A stretch of 64,000 nucleotides of DNA from Ornithinimicrobium flavum. Lineage in GTDB: Bacteria; Actinomycetota; Actinomycetes; Actinomycetales; Dermatophilaceae. Under the pieces are notes generated by a model that was not told where the DNA came from, made no database searches, and was given only the letters and a program-made list of their open reading frames with translations. The translations under genes and the position numbers were made by a program. The stretch covers positions 496,001 through 560,000 of the forward strand of contig NZ_CP038213.1 in the NCBI RefSeq assembly GCF_004526345.1. Reading direction: 5' to 3'. This document shows positions 51,078-60,721 of this stretch, one piece after another (positions within the stretch are counted from its first letter, which is position 1; each line of letters starts with the position of its first letter).

Positions 51078-51104
51078 CCCTCACGCGACGTGAGGTCTCA
51101 TCGT
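51074..51104 (+). promoter_or_regulatory. MerR-type promoter-operator with 19-bp spacer
   Basis: TTGACC (51074-51079), a 19-bp spacer, and CATCGT (51099-51104). A dyad CCTCACG-cga-CGTGAGG (51079-51095) fills the spacer. Over-long spacers with a central dyad are the defining arrangement of MerR-activated promoters, where the activator twists the DNA to align the boxes. It lies directly upstream of the MerR/TipA gene, so autoregulation is expected. It also rules out GTG 51103 as the translation start. Confidence 0.8.
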
Positions 51105-51129
51105 GGGAGGCGTGACCAGGAGCATGGCG

Positions 51130-51897
51130 ATGACGGGCGAGATGCTGACCGTGGGTCAGGTGGCCGAGAGCCTCGGCGTGACGGTGCGGACCCTGCACCA
51201 CTACGACGAGATCGGCCTCGTGGTCCCGTCGGAGCGCAGCCGCGCCGGGTACCGCCTCTACACGGAGGAGGACCTGCGGAGGCTGCAGCACGTCGTCGTC
51301 TACCGCCGGCTCGGCCTCCCGCTGGAGCGGATCGGCGAGATGCTCGCGGACGACGCCGGTGCCACGATCGTGCAGCACCTGCGCCGCCAGCGGGAGACGG
51401 TCACGACCCGGGTCGCCGAGCTCACCGAGCTCGTGACGGCCATCGACCGAGCCCTGGAGGCAGAGATGAACGACCACAGGATCACCCGCGAGGAGCAGCG
51501 CGAGCTGTTCGGCGACACCTTCGACGACAGCTACGCGCAGGAGGCGGAGGAGCGCTGGGGCGGGACCGAGGCCTGGGAGCAGTCCCAGCGGCGGGCCCGG
51601 AGCTACGACGAGGCGCAGTGGCAGCAGATCAAGGACGAGGGGGACGCGGTCAACGCCCGCTACGTGGAGCTGATGGGCTCCGGCGTGCCCGCGGCGTCGA
51701 CCGAGGCGATGGACGTGGCCGAGGAGGCCCGGCAGCAGATCTGCCGCTGGTTCTACGACTGCCCCCGCGAGATGCACGCGGGCATCGCCGCGATGTACGT
51801 CTCCGACCCGCGCTTCCGGAAGACCTACGAGGACGTCCACGAGGGCCTGGCGCAGTACGTGCACGACGCGGTGGTCGCCAACGCCGCCCGCGGCTGA
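51130..51897 (+). CDS. MerR-family regulator with TipAS effector domain
   Basis: A 255-residue regulator: MerR winged helix (about residues 5-72, LTVGQVAESLGVTVRTLHHYDEIGL), a dimerisation coiled coil (about 78-118), and a C-terminal TipAS/albicidin-resistance fold (about 130-250: SYAQEAEERWGGTEAWEQS ... MHAGIAAMYVSDPRFRKTY). TipAL-type proteins bind thiopeptides or related antibiotics covalently or tightly and activate efflux and other genes. Start ATG 51130 has AGGAG seven bases upstream and lies past the predicted transcription start. The typical antibiotic-binding Cys is absent from the segment I can compare, so covalent thiopeptide capture may not occur (inference). Confidence 0.85.
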   Translation: MTGEMLTVGQVAESLGVTVRTLHHYDEIGLVVPSERSRAGYRLYTEEDLRRLQHVVVYRRLGLPLERIGEMLADDAGATIVQHLRRQRETVTTRVAELTELVTAIDRALEAEMNDHRITREEQRELFGDTFDDSYAQEAEERWGGTEAWEQSQRRARSYDEAQWQQIKDEGDAVNARYVELMGSGVPAASTEAMDVAEEARQQICRWFYDCPREMHAGIAAMYVSDPRFRKTYEDVHEGLAQYVHDAVVANAARG

Positions 51898-51962
51898 GGA
51901 CCGTCCCGGGGGCGGTGTGGACGAGCACCGGGTCGGTCCGCGCCGTCACGTAGGCTGCCGCT

Positions 51963-52627
51963 GTGATCGAGCAGACCCCGCCCTCCGCCGCCCCGCGCGG
52001 CGTCGGGCGGGGTCTGTTCGTGGCTTTCGAGGGGGGTGACGGGGCCGGGAAGTCCACCCAGGCCCGGCTGCTGGGGGAGTGGCTGCAGGAGCGGGGGTAT
52101 GCCGTCCGCCACACGCGCGAGCCGGGGGCACGGCGCTCGGGCGCGGGATCCGCGAGCTGCTGCTCCACGGGGAGGACGGCTCGGTCAGCCCGCGGGCCGA
52201 GGCTCTGCTCTTCGCCGCGGACCGTGCCCATCACGTGGCCACGCTGGTCAGGCCGGCCCTGGAGCGCGGAGAGGTCGTCCTGACCGACCGTTATCTCGAC
52301 TCCTCCGTCGCCTACCAGGGCGCGGCCCGCGACCTGGGCCACGAGGAGATCCGCGAGCTGTCGGTATGGGCCGTCGACGGCCTCGTGCCGGACCTCACGG
52401 TCCTTCTGGACGTCCCGGCGGGGGTGGGCCGGGAGCGCCGGGGCGCCGTCCACGACCGGCTCGAGCGCGAGGCCGACGACTTCCACGACCGGGTGCGGCG
52501 AGGGTTCCTCGACCTCGCGGCCCGCGAGCCCGGACGGTATGTCGTGCTCGACGCCACCGGCGGGGTCGAGGACCTCGCCGCGGTGGTGCGCGAGCGGGTC
52601 ACGGAGCTGCTGGCGGGTGCGCCGTGA
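51963..52627 (+). pseudogene. tmk: Thymidylate kinase, frameshifted at 52124-52128 (probably a sequence error)
   Basis: dTMP kinase of DNA precursor synthesis. The P-loop FEGGDGAGKST is in the first frame up to THTREPG (frame reads HTREPG). The remaining GTALGRGIRELLLHGEDG ... LTDRYLDSSVAYQG (DRY motif) ... VLLDVPAGVGRERR ... LEREADDFHDRVRRGFLDLA is in the next frame. One extra G in the five-G run at 52124-52128 restores the REPGGT motif and a protein of about 221 residues. tmk is essential, so the break is likely an artefact. GTG start; the stop overlaps the holB start (52624-52627), a coupling conserved in actinobacteria. Confidence 0.9.
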
Positions 52628-53787
52628 GCGCCACCGGGGTCTTCGACCAGCTGGTGGGCCAGGACCGGGTGGTGGGCACGCTGCACCGCGCGGCGTCCGT
52701 GGCGGGGGCCATGACTCACGCCTGGTTGTTCACGGGCCCGCCGGGGTCGGGGCGGTCGGTGGCCGCCCGCACCTTCGCCGCGGCCCTGCAGTGCGAGCGG
52801 GAGGACGACCCGGGGTGCGGGCGGTGCCAGCCCTGCCGCATGGTCCTGGCCGGGAGCCACCCCGACGTGCGCATCGTGGACACCGAGCAGACCTTCATCA
52901 AGGTCGAGGAGGCCCGGGCGCTGGTGGTCGAGGCCCAGGCCCGGCCCAGCATCGGCCGGTGGCGGGTCATCGTCGTCGAGGACGCAGACCGGCTCAACGA
53001 CCACTCCGCCAACACCCTGCTCAAGTCGCTCGAGGAGCCGACGGCGCGCACGGTGTGGATGCTGTGCGCCCCCACCCTCGAGGACGTCCTGGTGACCATC
53101 CGGTCCCGCTGCCGGCACGTGCGCCTGGGCACCCCGCCGGCGGCCGCGGTCGCCGAGCTGCTGGTCCGGCGTGACGGGGTGGACCCCTCGATGGCCCACT
53201 ACGCCGCCCGGGCCGCCCAGAGCCACATCGGGATCGCGCGCCGGCTCGCGACCGACGAGCACGCGCGCGCCCGGCGGCGCGAGATCGTCTCGATCCCCCT
53301 GTCGCTGCACTCCCTGGGCGATGCGCTGCGCGCCGCCCAGGATCTCGTCCAGGAGGCCGGGGACGGGGCTCGGGCGACGTCGGAGGACTACGCCCAGGAG
53401 CAGCGGCACGAGCTCCTGGCCCAGATCGGCGCGGACCCCTCCGCCCGGTCGCAGCCCCCCTCGGTGCGGGCGCACCTCAAGCGCCTCGACGAGCGGCTCC
53501 GGGCCGAGGCCCGGCGCCAGCAGCACGACAGCATCGACGCGGCGCTCACCGACCTCGCCTCCGCCTACCGGGACGCCCTCATGGTGTCGACGGGGGCGCC
53601 GGTGGAGCGCATCAACACCAGCGACCCCGAGCAGGTCGAGCGCCTCGCGCGGGCCTTCTCCCCCGAGGGTCTGCTGGGGGCGCTGGAGACCATCGGCCTC
53701 GCACGGCAGCGGCTCATCGCCAACGGCGCGCCGCTGCTCGTCCTCGAGGCGATGATGATCGGCCTGACGCTGCCCGGCAGCGACTGA
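52624..53787 (+). CDS. holB: DNA polymerase III subunit delta'
   Basis: A 387-residue clamp-loader subunit that helps open and load the beta clamp. The P-loop position reads GPPGSGRS (residues 38-45) with Arg for Lys, a change typical of delta', which does not hydrolyse ATP. The zinc-binding Cys set is Cys57, Cys65, Cys68 and Cys71. Sensor-like segments VIVVEDADRLNDHSANTLLKSLEEP and TIRSRCRHV (SRC arginine-finger motif) are present. GTG start overlaps tmk. Length is slightly above the E. coli protein because of a longer C-terminal helical collar. Confidence 0.9.
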   Translation: MSATGVFDQLVGQDRVVGTLHRAASVAGAMTHAWLFTGPPGSGRSVAARTFAAALQCEREDDPGCGRCQPCRMVLAGSHPDVRIVDTEQTFIKVEEARALVVEAQARPSIGRWRVIVVEDADRLNDHSANTLLKSLEEPTARTVWMLCAPTLEDVLVTIRSRCRHVRLGTPPAAAVAELLVRRDGVDPSMAHYAARAAQSHIGIARRLATDEHARARRREIVSIPLSLHSLGDALRAAQDLVQEAGDGARATSEDYAQEQRHELLAQIGADPSARSQPPSVRAHLKRLDERLRAEARRQQHDSIDAALTDLASAYRDALMVSTGAPVERINTSDPEQVERLARAFSPEGLLGALETIGLARQRLIANGAPLLVLEAMMIGLTLPGSD

Positions 53788-53804
53788 CGACCGGAAGGAC
53801 ACAC

Positions 53805-55448
53805 GTGGCCAGCACCCACACCGCCCGAGCGCGGGTGATCACCGCGACGGTGGCGAGCCTCGCCCTGCTCGCCGGCTGCGCCGGGGGGCAGTCTGCCCCG
53901 GAGGCGACCCCACCCCCCACCAGCGCGGCGGGCACCGCGGCCGAGGCGGAGGACCGGGCCGCCGGCACCGACGAGGACGCGGCGACGACCGAGGGGGGTG
54001 CGCGCTCCGCCGCGCCCTCGACGGCTCCCGACGCAGCCCCCGGCCCGGTCCCCGAGGGCCTGGACGACTACTACTCCCAGCCGCTGGACTGGAGCGCCTG
54101 CGAGGGGGCGTTCGAGTGCGCCAGCCTCACGGTCCCGGTCGACTACGCCCAGCCCGACGGCGCCACCCTCGACCTGGCTCTGCTCAGGGTGCCCGCCGCC
54201 GGGACGGCCCGGGGGTCGCTCGTGGTCAACCCCGGCGGGCCTGGCGTGTCCGGCGTGGACTACGCGAGGCTGGCCGGGCCCGGCTTCGGGCCGGAGCTGC
54301 TGGAGTCCTACGACGTGGTCGGTTTCGACCCCCGGGGCGTGGGTCGGTCCGCACCGCTGACCTGCCTGTCCGACGCCGAGATGGACGAGTTCATCGCCAG
54401 CGACCCGACCCCGGACGACGCCGAGGAGGAGGCCCGGCTCGAGGCCCAGCTCGAGGAGTTCGCGCAGGCCTGCGTCGAGGCCGCCCCCGACCTGCTCGGT
54501 CACCTGTCGACGGTCGAGGTCGCCCGCGACCTGGACGTGCTGCGCGCGGCCCTCGGTGACGAGCAGCTCACCTACCTCGGGGCCTCCTACGGCACCTTCA
54601 TCGGCACCACCTACGCCGTGCTCTTCCCCGAGAACGTCGGCCGGATGGTCCTGGACGGCGCCCTCGACCCCACCCTCACCGCCATGGAGCTGGGTCTCGG
54701 CCAGGCCGAGGGCTTCGAGCGAGCCACCCGCGCCTACGCCGAGGACTGCGTGGCCGGCGGGAGCTGCCCGCTGGGGAGCGACGTCGAGTCCGTGCTGAGC
54801 ACCATCGGCGACCTCCTGGACCGGCTCGACTCCGACCCCCTGCCCGTGACGGGCGACGTCGCCGGGGAGCTGACCGAGGGGTGGGGCCTCTACGGCGTGA
54901 TCGCCGCCATGTACGGCCAGGAGAACTGGCCGGTCCTCACCCAGGCCCTGGCGCAGGCGCTCGACGGGGACGGGACCATCCTCATGCTCCTGGCCAACTT
55001 CTACCTCTCGCGCAGCAGCGACGGGACCTACGACGGCAACACGATGCAGGTGATCCGGGCGGTCAACTGCCTGGACCGCCGGGGCGAGGCGTCGGCCGAC
55101 CTCGACGAGGACGCGGTCCTTGCGCAGTTCGAGAAGGTCGCCCCCACGTGGGGCCGCTACCTCGCGGGTGACGGCGCCTGCGCGTCGTGGCCGGTGGAGG
55201 CGGCCGAGACCATCGAGGACTACTCGGCGCCCGGGGCGCCCCCGGTCGTCGTGATCGGGACCACCCGGGACCCGGCGACCCCCTACGAGTGGGCGGTCCA
55301 GCTCGCGGACACCCTCGACTCCGGCGTCCTGATCAGCTTCGACGGCGACGGGCACACGGCCTACGGGCGATCGAACGACTGCGTCGACGACGCCGTGCAC
55401 GCCTACCTCCTCGACGGTGTCGTGCCGCAGGACGGGCTGCGCTGCTGA
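53805..55448 (+). CDS. Exported alpha/beta hydrolase (tripeptidyl aminopeptidase-like, SAP family)
   Basis: A 547-residue lipoprotein (signal peptide with lipobox LAGC, Cys25) followed by a disordered acidic/Ala-rich linker (26-85). The hydrolase core has an oxyanion segment NPGGPGVSG, nucleophile Ser261 in GASYGTF, a catalytic Asp in GTTRDPATPYEW and a His in FDGDGHTAYG, which is the complete triad of the Streptomyces SlpD/SAP and tripeptidyl aminopeptidase group. It probably trims peptides outside the cell. A GGAAGGA ribosome-binding site precedes GTG 53805, 17 bp after holB. Confidence 0.85.
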   Translation: MASTHTARARVITATVASLALLAGCAGGQSAPEATPPPTSAAGTAAEAEDRAAGTDEDAATTEGGARSAAPSTAPDAAPGPVPEGLDDYYSQPLDWSACEGAFECASLTVPVDYAQPDGATLDLALLRVPAAGTARGSLVVNPGGPGVSGVDYARLAGPGFGPELLESYDVVGFDPRGVGRSAPLTCLSDAEMDEFIASDPTPDDAEEEARLEAQLEEFAQACVEAAPDLLGHLSTVEVARDLDVLRAALGDEQLTYLGASYGTFIGTTYAVLFPENVGRMVLDGALDPTLTAMELGLGQAEGFERATRAYAEDCVAGGSCPLGSDVESVLSTIGDLLDRLDSDPLPVTGDVAGELTEGWGLYGVIAAMYGQENWPVLTQALAQALDGDGTILMLLANFYLSRSSDGTYDGNTMQVIRAVNCLDRRGEASADLDEDAVLAQFEKVAPTWGRYLAGDGACASWPVEAAETIEDYSAPGAPPVVVIGTTRDPATPYEWAVQLADTLDSGVLISFDGDGHTAYGRSNDCVDDAVHAYLLDGVVPQDGLRC

Positions 55449-55495
55449 GGTTTGGGGGCGGCGAGCCCGGTCGGGTATCCTCGTGCGGGTTGCCC

Positions 55496-55569
55496 GCCGC
55501 CTTAGCTCAGTCGGCCAGAGCGATTCACTCGTAATGAATAGGTCAAGGGTTCGATTCCCTTAGGCGGCT
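55496..55569 (+). tRNA. tRNA-Thr (anticodon CGT)
   Basis: Acceptor GCCGCCT pairs with AGGCGGC (55562-55568). The D-arm contains AGCTCAG...; anticodon stem TTCAC/GTGAA-like with loop CTCGTAA gives anticodon CGT. T-arm AAGGG-TTCGATT-CCCTT. CCA is not encoded. A strong hairpin follows 9 bp downstream. Confidence 0.95.
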
Positions 55570-55575
55570 CCGACA

Positions 55576-55612
55576 CGAAAGGCCCCCCACCGTCACGGTG
55601 GGGGGCCTTTCG
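55576..55612. terminator. Bidirectional terminator between tRNA-Thr and the DUF3352 gene
   Basis: Perfect stem CGAAAGGCCCCCCACCG / CGGTGGGGGGCCTTTCG around a three-base loop, with T or A tracts at both sides, serving the tRNA (plus) and the convergent DUF3352 gene (minus). Confidence 0.8.
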
Positions 55613-55620
55613 CGAGCGGC

Positions 55621-57147
55621 TCACTCCTGGTCGGCCACCAGGCGCAGGGTGAAGCGGCCGGCGCCCTCGCCCTCGGTCGTGCCGGACATTCCGACCGCGC
55701 CCAGCTGCTCCAGCGCGGCGCGGGCGTCCTCGTCGGTGACCTCGGGGAGGTAGTACTGCTCGAAGGCGGCGACGTCGACGAAGAAGACGGTGTCGCTGCT
55801 GCCGGAGTCGGCCACCGCGGCGGAGAAGAGCGCGGTGGAGCCGAGCGTCTCGCCCGTGCCGTCGGCCAGGGAGTCGACGTAGGCCTGGTCGGTGCCCACG
55901 GTGAGGGTCCCGTCGTCCTCACGGACCGTGAGGAACCCGGCTCCCAGACCGTTCTCGCTCAGCATCGTCTGCAGACGGGCGGTGTCGGTGGTCACGCGGT
56001 AGCCGAGCGGCAGCGCCGGCACGGACGGCTCGGTGGGGCTGATCCCCGTCACGGCGTCCACGATGCCCGGCCCGACGGACAGCGTCATCGACTCACCGAG
56101 CACGGTCCGGAGGTCGTCGGGAAGGGTGAAACCTGCCTCCTCCGCCTGGCCGGACACCTCGGCGACCTCGTCGGGGTAGAGATCGGCGTAGTAGTCCCAG
56201 GTCGCCTGCACCATCTGCGCGCCGTTCTCCACGGACAGAGCGACGGCGGTGTCCGCCGGCAGCTCGCCCACGAGTCGGGTCGCGCCGGTCGACGCAGGTA
56301 GGGCGACGCCGGACACCCCGCGGGTGATGCCGTGCAGCTCGATCGCGTCGGCGCTGAAGCGCAGGGTGCCGGCCATCCGACCGGTCACGTCGGGACGCTC
56401 GGGCAGACCGAGCGCCTCCTCGGTCAGCCCCAGGTCCGCGTCGAAGGCGGACGGATCGATCTCGGAGGCCCGGGCCGCATCCGCCCACATCGCGACGATC
56501 CCGGCCTCGCCGAGGTCGTCCATGTCGGAGGTGTAGGGCTCGTGCTCGTCGAGGGTCCCGGCCTCGGCGGCGGACCGGACCAGCTCCAGCGACCCCTGCT
56601 GGGTCAGCACGACGTAGTCGTCCGCGAGGTAGTAGGCGAGGTCCTCGCTCCCCTCGGCGTCGAGCCCGTCCAGGAAGTCGAGGGCGGCCTGGCCGTCCTT
56701 GACCTGCAGGGCCACGGCCGCCACGGGCTCCTCGCCCTCCCCGGTCGGGATGAGCGCCACGCCGGCCCGGTCGCCCAGCCACGGCTCGACGTCCTCGGCG
56801 TAGCTCACCTCCGGGGGCAGGTCGCCCTCCTCCTGGAGCTGCTCCCACACCCAGGCGCGCCAGTCGCGGTCGATGCTGGCCCGCACCTCGGGGTCCAGCC
56901 CCTGGAAGAAACGGACCGCCGTGACCTTCTGGCCGGCGCTCGGGTCGAGGTCGACCTGGGCGTAGGCCGCGGCCGTCGCCGGCAGGACGCTGTCGGGCTG
57001 GTCCCCGCCACCGCTCATCGCCAGCGCGGCGTAGACCCCGCCACCGAGCAGCGCCGCGGCGGCGACCCCGCCCCCGATGAGCAGCCAGGGAGCCCTGCGG
57101 CCACCCTCGGTCAGGTCGCCCCCGGGCGTCTCGGTCACTGTCGTCAT
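55621..57147 (-). CDS. DUF3352-type membrane-anchored extracytoplasmic protein
   Basis: A 508-residue protein. A cytoplasmic N-terminal tail (about 1-28), one membrane helix (about residues 29-50, WLLIGGGVAAAALLGGGVYA) and a large acidic outer domain opening with LPATAAAYAQVDLDPSAGQK and FFQGLDPEVRASI, the recurring pattern of DUF3352 proteins. The function is unknown; the fold has been compared to substrate- or metal-binding surface proteins. ATG 57147 chosen, with no conserved residues upstream. Confidence 0.8.
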   Translation of the reverse strand: MTTVTETPGGDLTEGGRRAPWLLIGGGVAAAALLGGGVYAALAMSGGGDQPDSVLPATAAAYAQVDLDPSAGQKVTAVRFFQGLDPEVRASIDRDWRAWVWEQLQEEGDLPPEVSYAEDVEPWLGDRAGVALIPTGEGEEPVAAVALQVKDGQAALDFLDGLDAEGSEDLAYYLADDYVVLTQQGSLELVRSAAEAGTLDEHEPYTSDMDDLGEAGIVAMWADAARASEIDPSAFDADLGLTEEALGLPERPDVTGRMAGTLRFSADAIELHGITRGVSGVALPASTGATRLVGELPADTAVALSVENGAQMVQATWDYYADLYPDEVAEVSGQAEEAGFTLPDDLRTVLGESMTLSVGPGIVDAVTGISPTEPSVPALPLGYRVTTDTARLQTMLSENGLGAGFLTVREDDGTLTVGTDQAYVDSLADGTGETLGSTALFSAAVADSGSSDTVFFVDVAAFEQYYLPEVTDEDARAALEQLGAVGMSGTTEGEGAGRFTLRLVADQE

Positions 57148-57337
57148 GGTGCCTTCCGTTCCCCTCGATCGGCCGCGCGACCCTGCAGTCCCACGGGTGC
57201 GGCGCCGAGTCCCGGCACCGGCCGGACCCAGCGTATCCACTCAACCTGGGCGCCGGCCCCGCACGAGGGATACGACGACGCCCCGGTCGGGTCGGTTCCC
57301 GTCCGGGGCGTCGGGCCGGGGAGAGACCCGGTCGTGC

Positions 57338-57856
57338 TCAGTGCTGGGGCATCGGCCAGCGCGCGGTGGACAGACCGGCGTCCTTGGCCCGCTGCACGGC
57401 CTCCTGGTAGACGCGCTGCGCCTCCTCCGGCCCGGCCCAGTGCGCGCCCTCGACCGACTTGCCCGGCTCGAGGTCCTTGTAGACCTCGAAGAAGTGCTGG
57501 ATCTCCAGCCGCGTGTGGGTCCCGATGTCGTCCAGGCTCTGGATGGCCAGCTTGCGCGGGTCCTCCGCGGGGACGCAGATGATCTTGTCGTCACCCCCCG
57601 CCTCGTCCCTCATGTGGAACATCCCGATGGGGCGGGCCGCGACGAGGCACCCGGGCCAGGTCGGCTCGTCGAGGAGGACGAGGGCGTCCAGCGGGTCGCC
57701 GTCCTCGCCCAGGGTGTCCTCGATGTAGCCGTAGTCGGCGGGGTAGCGGGTGGCGGTGAACAGCATGCGGTCCAGCCGGATGCGTCCGGTCGCGTGGTCC
57801 ACCTCGTACTTGTTGCGGCTTCCCTGCGGGATCTCGATCGTCACGTCGAACTGCAT
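57338..57856 (-). CDS. ppa: Soluble inorganic pyrophosphatase
   Basis: A 172-residue family I PPase that hydrolyses PPi from biosynthesis. Metal-binding motif [11 protein letters not shown] (DxDPxD), conserved N-terminal [14 protein letters not shown], and [11 protein letters not shown] are all present. Length is typical of actinobacteria. It is divergent from dacB by 89 bp, the same pairing as ppa-dacB in mycobacteria (recalled). The genome thus encodes both this and the membrane pump at 35677. Confidence 0.95.
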   Translation of the reverse strand: MQFDVTIEIPQGSRNKYEVDHATGRIRLDRMLFTATRYPADYGYIEDTLGEDGDPLDALVLLDEPTWPGCLVAARPIGMFHMRDEAGGDDKIICVPAEDPRKLAIQSLDDIGTHTRLEIQHFFEVYKDLEPGKSVEGAHWAGPEEAQRVYQEAVQRAKDAGLSTARWPMPQH

Positions 57857-57945
57857 CTGCGGCGGCTCTCTCTGGTCGGGGGACGGCGTTAGGCTCGGCT
57901 CCAGTGTCCCCCATCGGGGTGTCGTGAATCCATCCGGAGGTGCTC

Positions 57946-59506
57946 ATGCGGTATGCCGTCGCCCCGGCGCTCGCCGTGGCGTTGCTCCTCCCCCCGGCCG
58001 GGGCGGGCCTGCCCGGCCCCGCCGCCTCGGCCGGCGGGGAGCAGGACGCGGTCGCGACGAGCACCTCGCAGAGCGAGGTCACCGGCCCGTCGTCCACACC
58101 GACCGCCCCCTCGGACGTGCGTCCCCGGATCGCCGCGCTCCAGCACCCGCTGGGGGAGGTCGCCGCCGCACCGGCGCCGGACCCGGCCGCCCTGCGGGAG
58201 GAGCTGGAGGATGAGCTCGAGAGCGAGTGGCTCGGCCCGGGCAACCGCCGGGGCCTGTCCGTCCGGGACGCCCTGACGGGCGAGGTGCTGACGGAGGTCA
58301 ACGCCGACCGGCTGATGACCCCGGCCTCCACCACCAAGCTGCTCGCGGCGGCGGCGATCGTCGTCGGGCTGGACCCGGAGGCACGGTTCTCCACCCGGGT
58401 GGTCGCCGGGGCGGAGCCGGGGCAGGTCGTGCTCGTGGCCGGCGGGGACATGCTGCTCGGCGACGCGGCGGGAGACCCGGAGGCCGTGGCCGGGCACGCG
58501 GGCATCGCCGATCTCGCGGCGCAGACCGCACGGGCCCTGCGGAACGGGGTCCGCGGCGACGGGGCAGCGTCCACGGGTGCCCCGGGGCCGGGTGCCGTCC
58601 TCCCGGAGGACGCGGCGACCACCTCCGACGCACCCACCGACCCCGGCCCGGTCACCGTCGCCCTGGATCTCTCCCACGTGGCGGGGCCGCACGCGGTGCC
58701 GACCTGGAGCGACCACTGGGTGCAGGAGGGCTGGACCGGCCGGATCGTGCAGCTGGGCCGTGCCTCCGACCGGGCCCTGCCCTTCAACCCCTCCCCGGAG
58801 CGGCCCGAGCAGGAGGTCGCGCGCGTCTTCCGCGCGGCGCTGGCGCAGGAGGGGATCGAGGTGGTCGGCGCCGAGGACGAGGACGCGAGGGCCGCCGAGG
58901 TGCAGATCGCGCCGGACGCGGCGAGCTGGCCTCGTGGAGTCCGCCGCCGTCGCGACGTCTCTGGCGCTGGCGCTGGCGACCAGTGACAACGCGATGATCG
59001 AGCAGCTCGCGCGCCAGGCCGCCGCGGCCGCCGGGGAGAGTCCCGAGCAGGAGTCGGTGACCGCCTGGATCACCCGCACCCTGGTCGAGCGCTACGGGGT
59101 CGACCTGACCGGGATGCGCATCGTCGACGGCAGCGGGCTGTCCGACGGCACGCGGCTGTCGATGGCTGCGGTGGCCTCGGTCCTGGTGGCCGGGTCGGAC
59201 GGGTCGCACCCCGCCCTCCAGGAGGTGCTGGCCGCCGGGGGGCTGCCGATCGCCGGTTACACCGGCACCCTGGGCAACGGCCTTCGCTTCCACCTGCCGG
59301 TCCACGCCCAGGCCGTCGGCAACGCCCGGGCCAAGACCGGGACGCTGCCCTGGGTCACCTCCCTGGCCGGGTCGGTCGTCACCGCCGACGGGAGGCTCCT
59401 GGTCTACGCCGTCGGCGCCGACCGGATCGGTGAGGACGCCGCCGCGCTCGAGGCGGCCTCGATGCTGGACGAGATCGTCGCCCAGCTCGCCCGCTGCGGG
59501 TGCTGA
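57946..59506 (+). pseudogene. dacB: D-Ala-D-Ala carboxypeptidase (PBP4/DacB), frameshifted at about 58931 (probably a sequence error)
   Basis: Exported S13-family penicillin-binding protein that trims or splits peptidoglycan cross-links. Signal peptide: residues 1-28. Active-site Ser128 in ASTTK (Lys131) is in the first frame. SDN (ATSDNAMIEQL) and KTG (NARAKTGTLPW) are in the second frame. Removing one base in the GCC/CTC context near 58931 restores the usual joint before LVESAAVATSLALALATSDN and gives about 519 residues. Start ATG 57946, six bases after GGAGG. All three catalytic motifs are intact, which argues against decay. Confidence 0.85.
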
Positions 59507-59552
59507 CCCCGGTGCGGGGGACGGGTCCGGGCCGACCGCATACCGTGGGTCC

Positions 59553-60695
59553 ATGACCCAGACCCCCGAGGGCCCGACGCCGACCCTGCCCACGACCGCC
59601 CGCGACGTCCCGGGCAGCGCCCTGGTCGACTGGGAGTTCGCCGCCGGGGCGGCCGCGCGGCTGGCACCGGCCGGGCCGAAGGCCTCCCGGGCCGAGATCA
59701 CCCAGCTGGTCGAGGAGCTGCGCTCCGCCGGCGAGCGGGCGGTCGACCCGGTCGCGACCACGGCCCGGATGCAGACGCCCCCGGGGGTGCCCCCCGCGCT
59801 GGTCGTCGACCGCGCCGGGTGGATCCGCGCCAACGCGGAGTCGATGGGCGCCATGCTCGCCCCCGTCCTCGACGACGTGGTCGCCCGCAAGCGCGTCTCG
59901 GACCGCGAGCACGCCGAGCGCACCGGCCGGACAGCCCCCGAGCTGGGCCCCACCTCCCAGGCGATCTCGGGGAAGGTGACCGGCACCGAGGTCGCGGGCC
60001 TGCTGTCCTGGATCTCGACCAAGGTGCTGGGGCAGTACGACCTGGCCCCCCAGGGCACCCCGAAGCTGATGTTCGTCGCGCCCAACATCCTCACCGCCGA
60101 GCGGGAGCTCGGGGTGGACGCGGGCGATTTCCGGCTCTGGGTGGCGCTGCACGAGGAGACCCACCGGGTGCAGTTCACCGCCGTCCCGTGGCTGCGCCAG
60201 CACATGATCGACACGGCGCGTGCGGTCGGCACCCAGATCATGCCCGAGCCCGACGACCTGGGCCGACGGCTGGCCGAGATCGTCGGCCGGCTGCCGGGCG
60301 TGATCACCGGGAAGGAGGACATCACCCAGGTCATGGCGACTCCCGAGCAGCGCGAGCGGCTGGCGGAGGTCACCGCGATCATGTCGCTGCTGGAGGGGCA
60401 CGCGGACGTGGTCATGGACGAGGTGGGGCCCAGCGTCATCCCCACCGTGTCCGAGATCCGCGCGAAGTTCACCCAGCGTCGCCAGGGTGCGGGCAACGTC
60501 GACAAGCTGCTCCGCCGGCTGCTGGGGATGGAGGCCAAGATGCGGCAGTACCGCGACGGCGCCGTCTTCGTGCGCGCCGTGGTGGACGAGGTGGGGGTGG
60601 ACGGCTTCAACGTGGTCTGGACCTCCCCCGAGGCGCTGCCGCGCGCGACCGAGATCCCGGACCCGCAGGCCTGGGTCCGACGCGTGCACGGCTGA
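59553..60695 (+). CDS. Zinc metalloprotease-like protein (DUF2342)
   Basis: A 380-residue protein of the DUF2342 / coenzyme F420 biosynthesis-associated family. Zinc-binding HEETH (His200 to His204) sits in LWVALHEETHRVQFTAVPWLR, and a downstream Glu in LLEGHADVVMDEVGP completes a metzincin-like site. The N-terminus begins MTQTPEGPTPT and the family segment VDWEFAAGAAARL follows. The gene lies between dacB and tilS exactly as its mycobacterial counterpart does (recalled). Substrate unknown. Confidence 0.85.
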   Translation: MTQTPEGPTPTLPTTARDVPGSALVDWEFAAGAAARLAPAGPKASRAEITQLVEELRSAGERAVDPVATTARMQTPPGVPPALVVDRAGWIRANAESMGAMLAPVLDDVVARKRVSDREHAERTGRTAPELGPTSQAISGKVTGTEVAGLLSWISTKVLGQYDLAPQGTPKLMFVAPNILTAERELGVDAGDFRLWVALHEETHRVQFTAVPWLRQHMIDTARAVGTQIMPEPDDLGRRLAEIVGRLPGVITGKEDITQVMATPEQRERLAEVTAIMSLLEGHADVVMDEVGPSVIPTVSEIRAKFTQRRQGAGNVDKLLRRLLGMEAKMRQYRDGAVFVRAVVDEVGVDGFNVVWTSPEALPRATEIPDPQAWVRRVHG

Positions 60696-60721
60696 CCCCT
60701 CCCGCCGGACGCCGCCATCCC

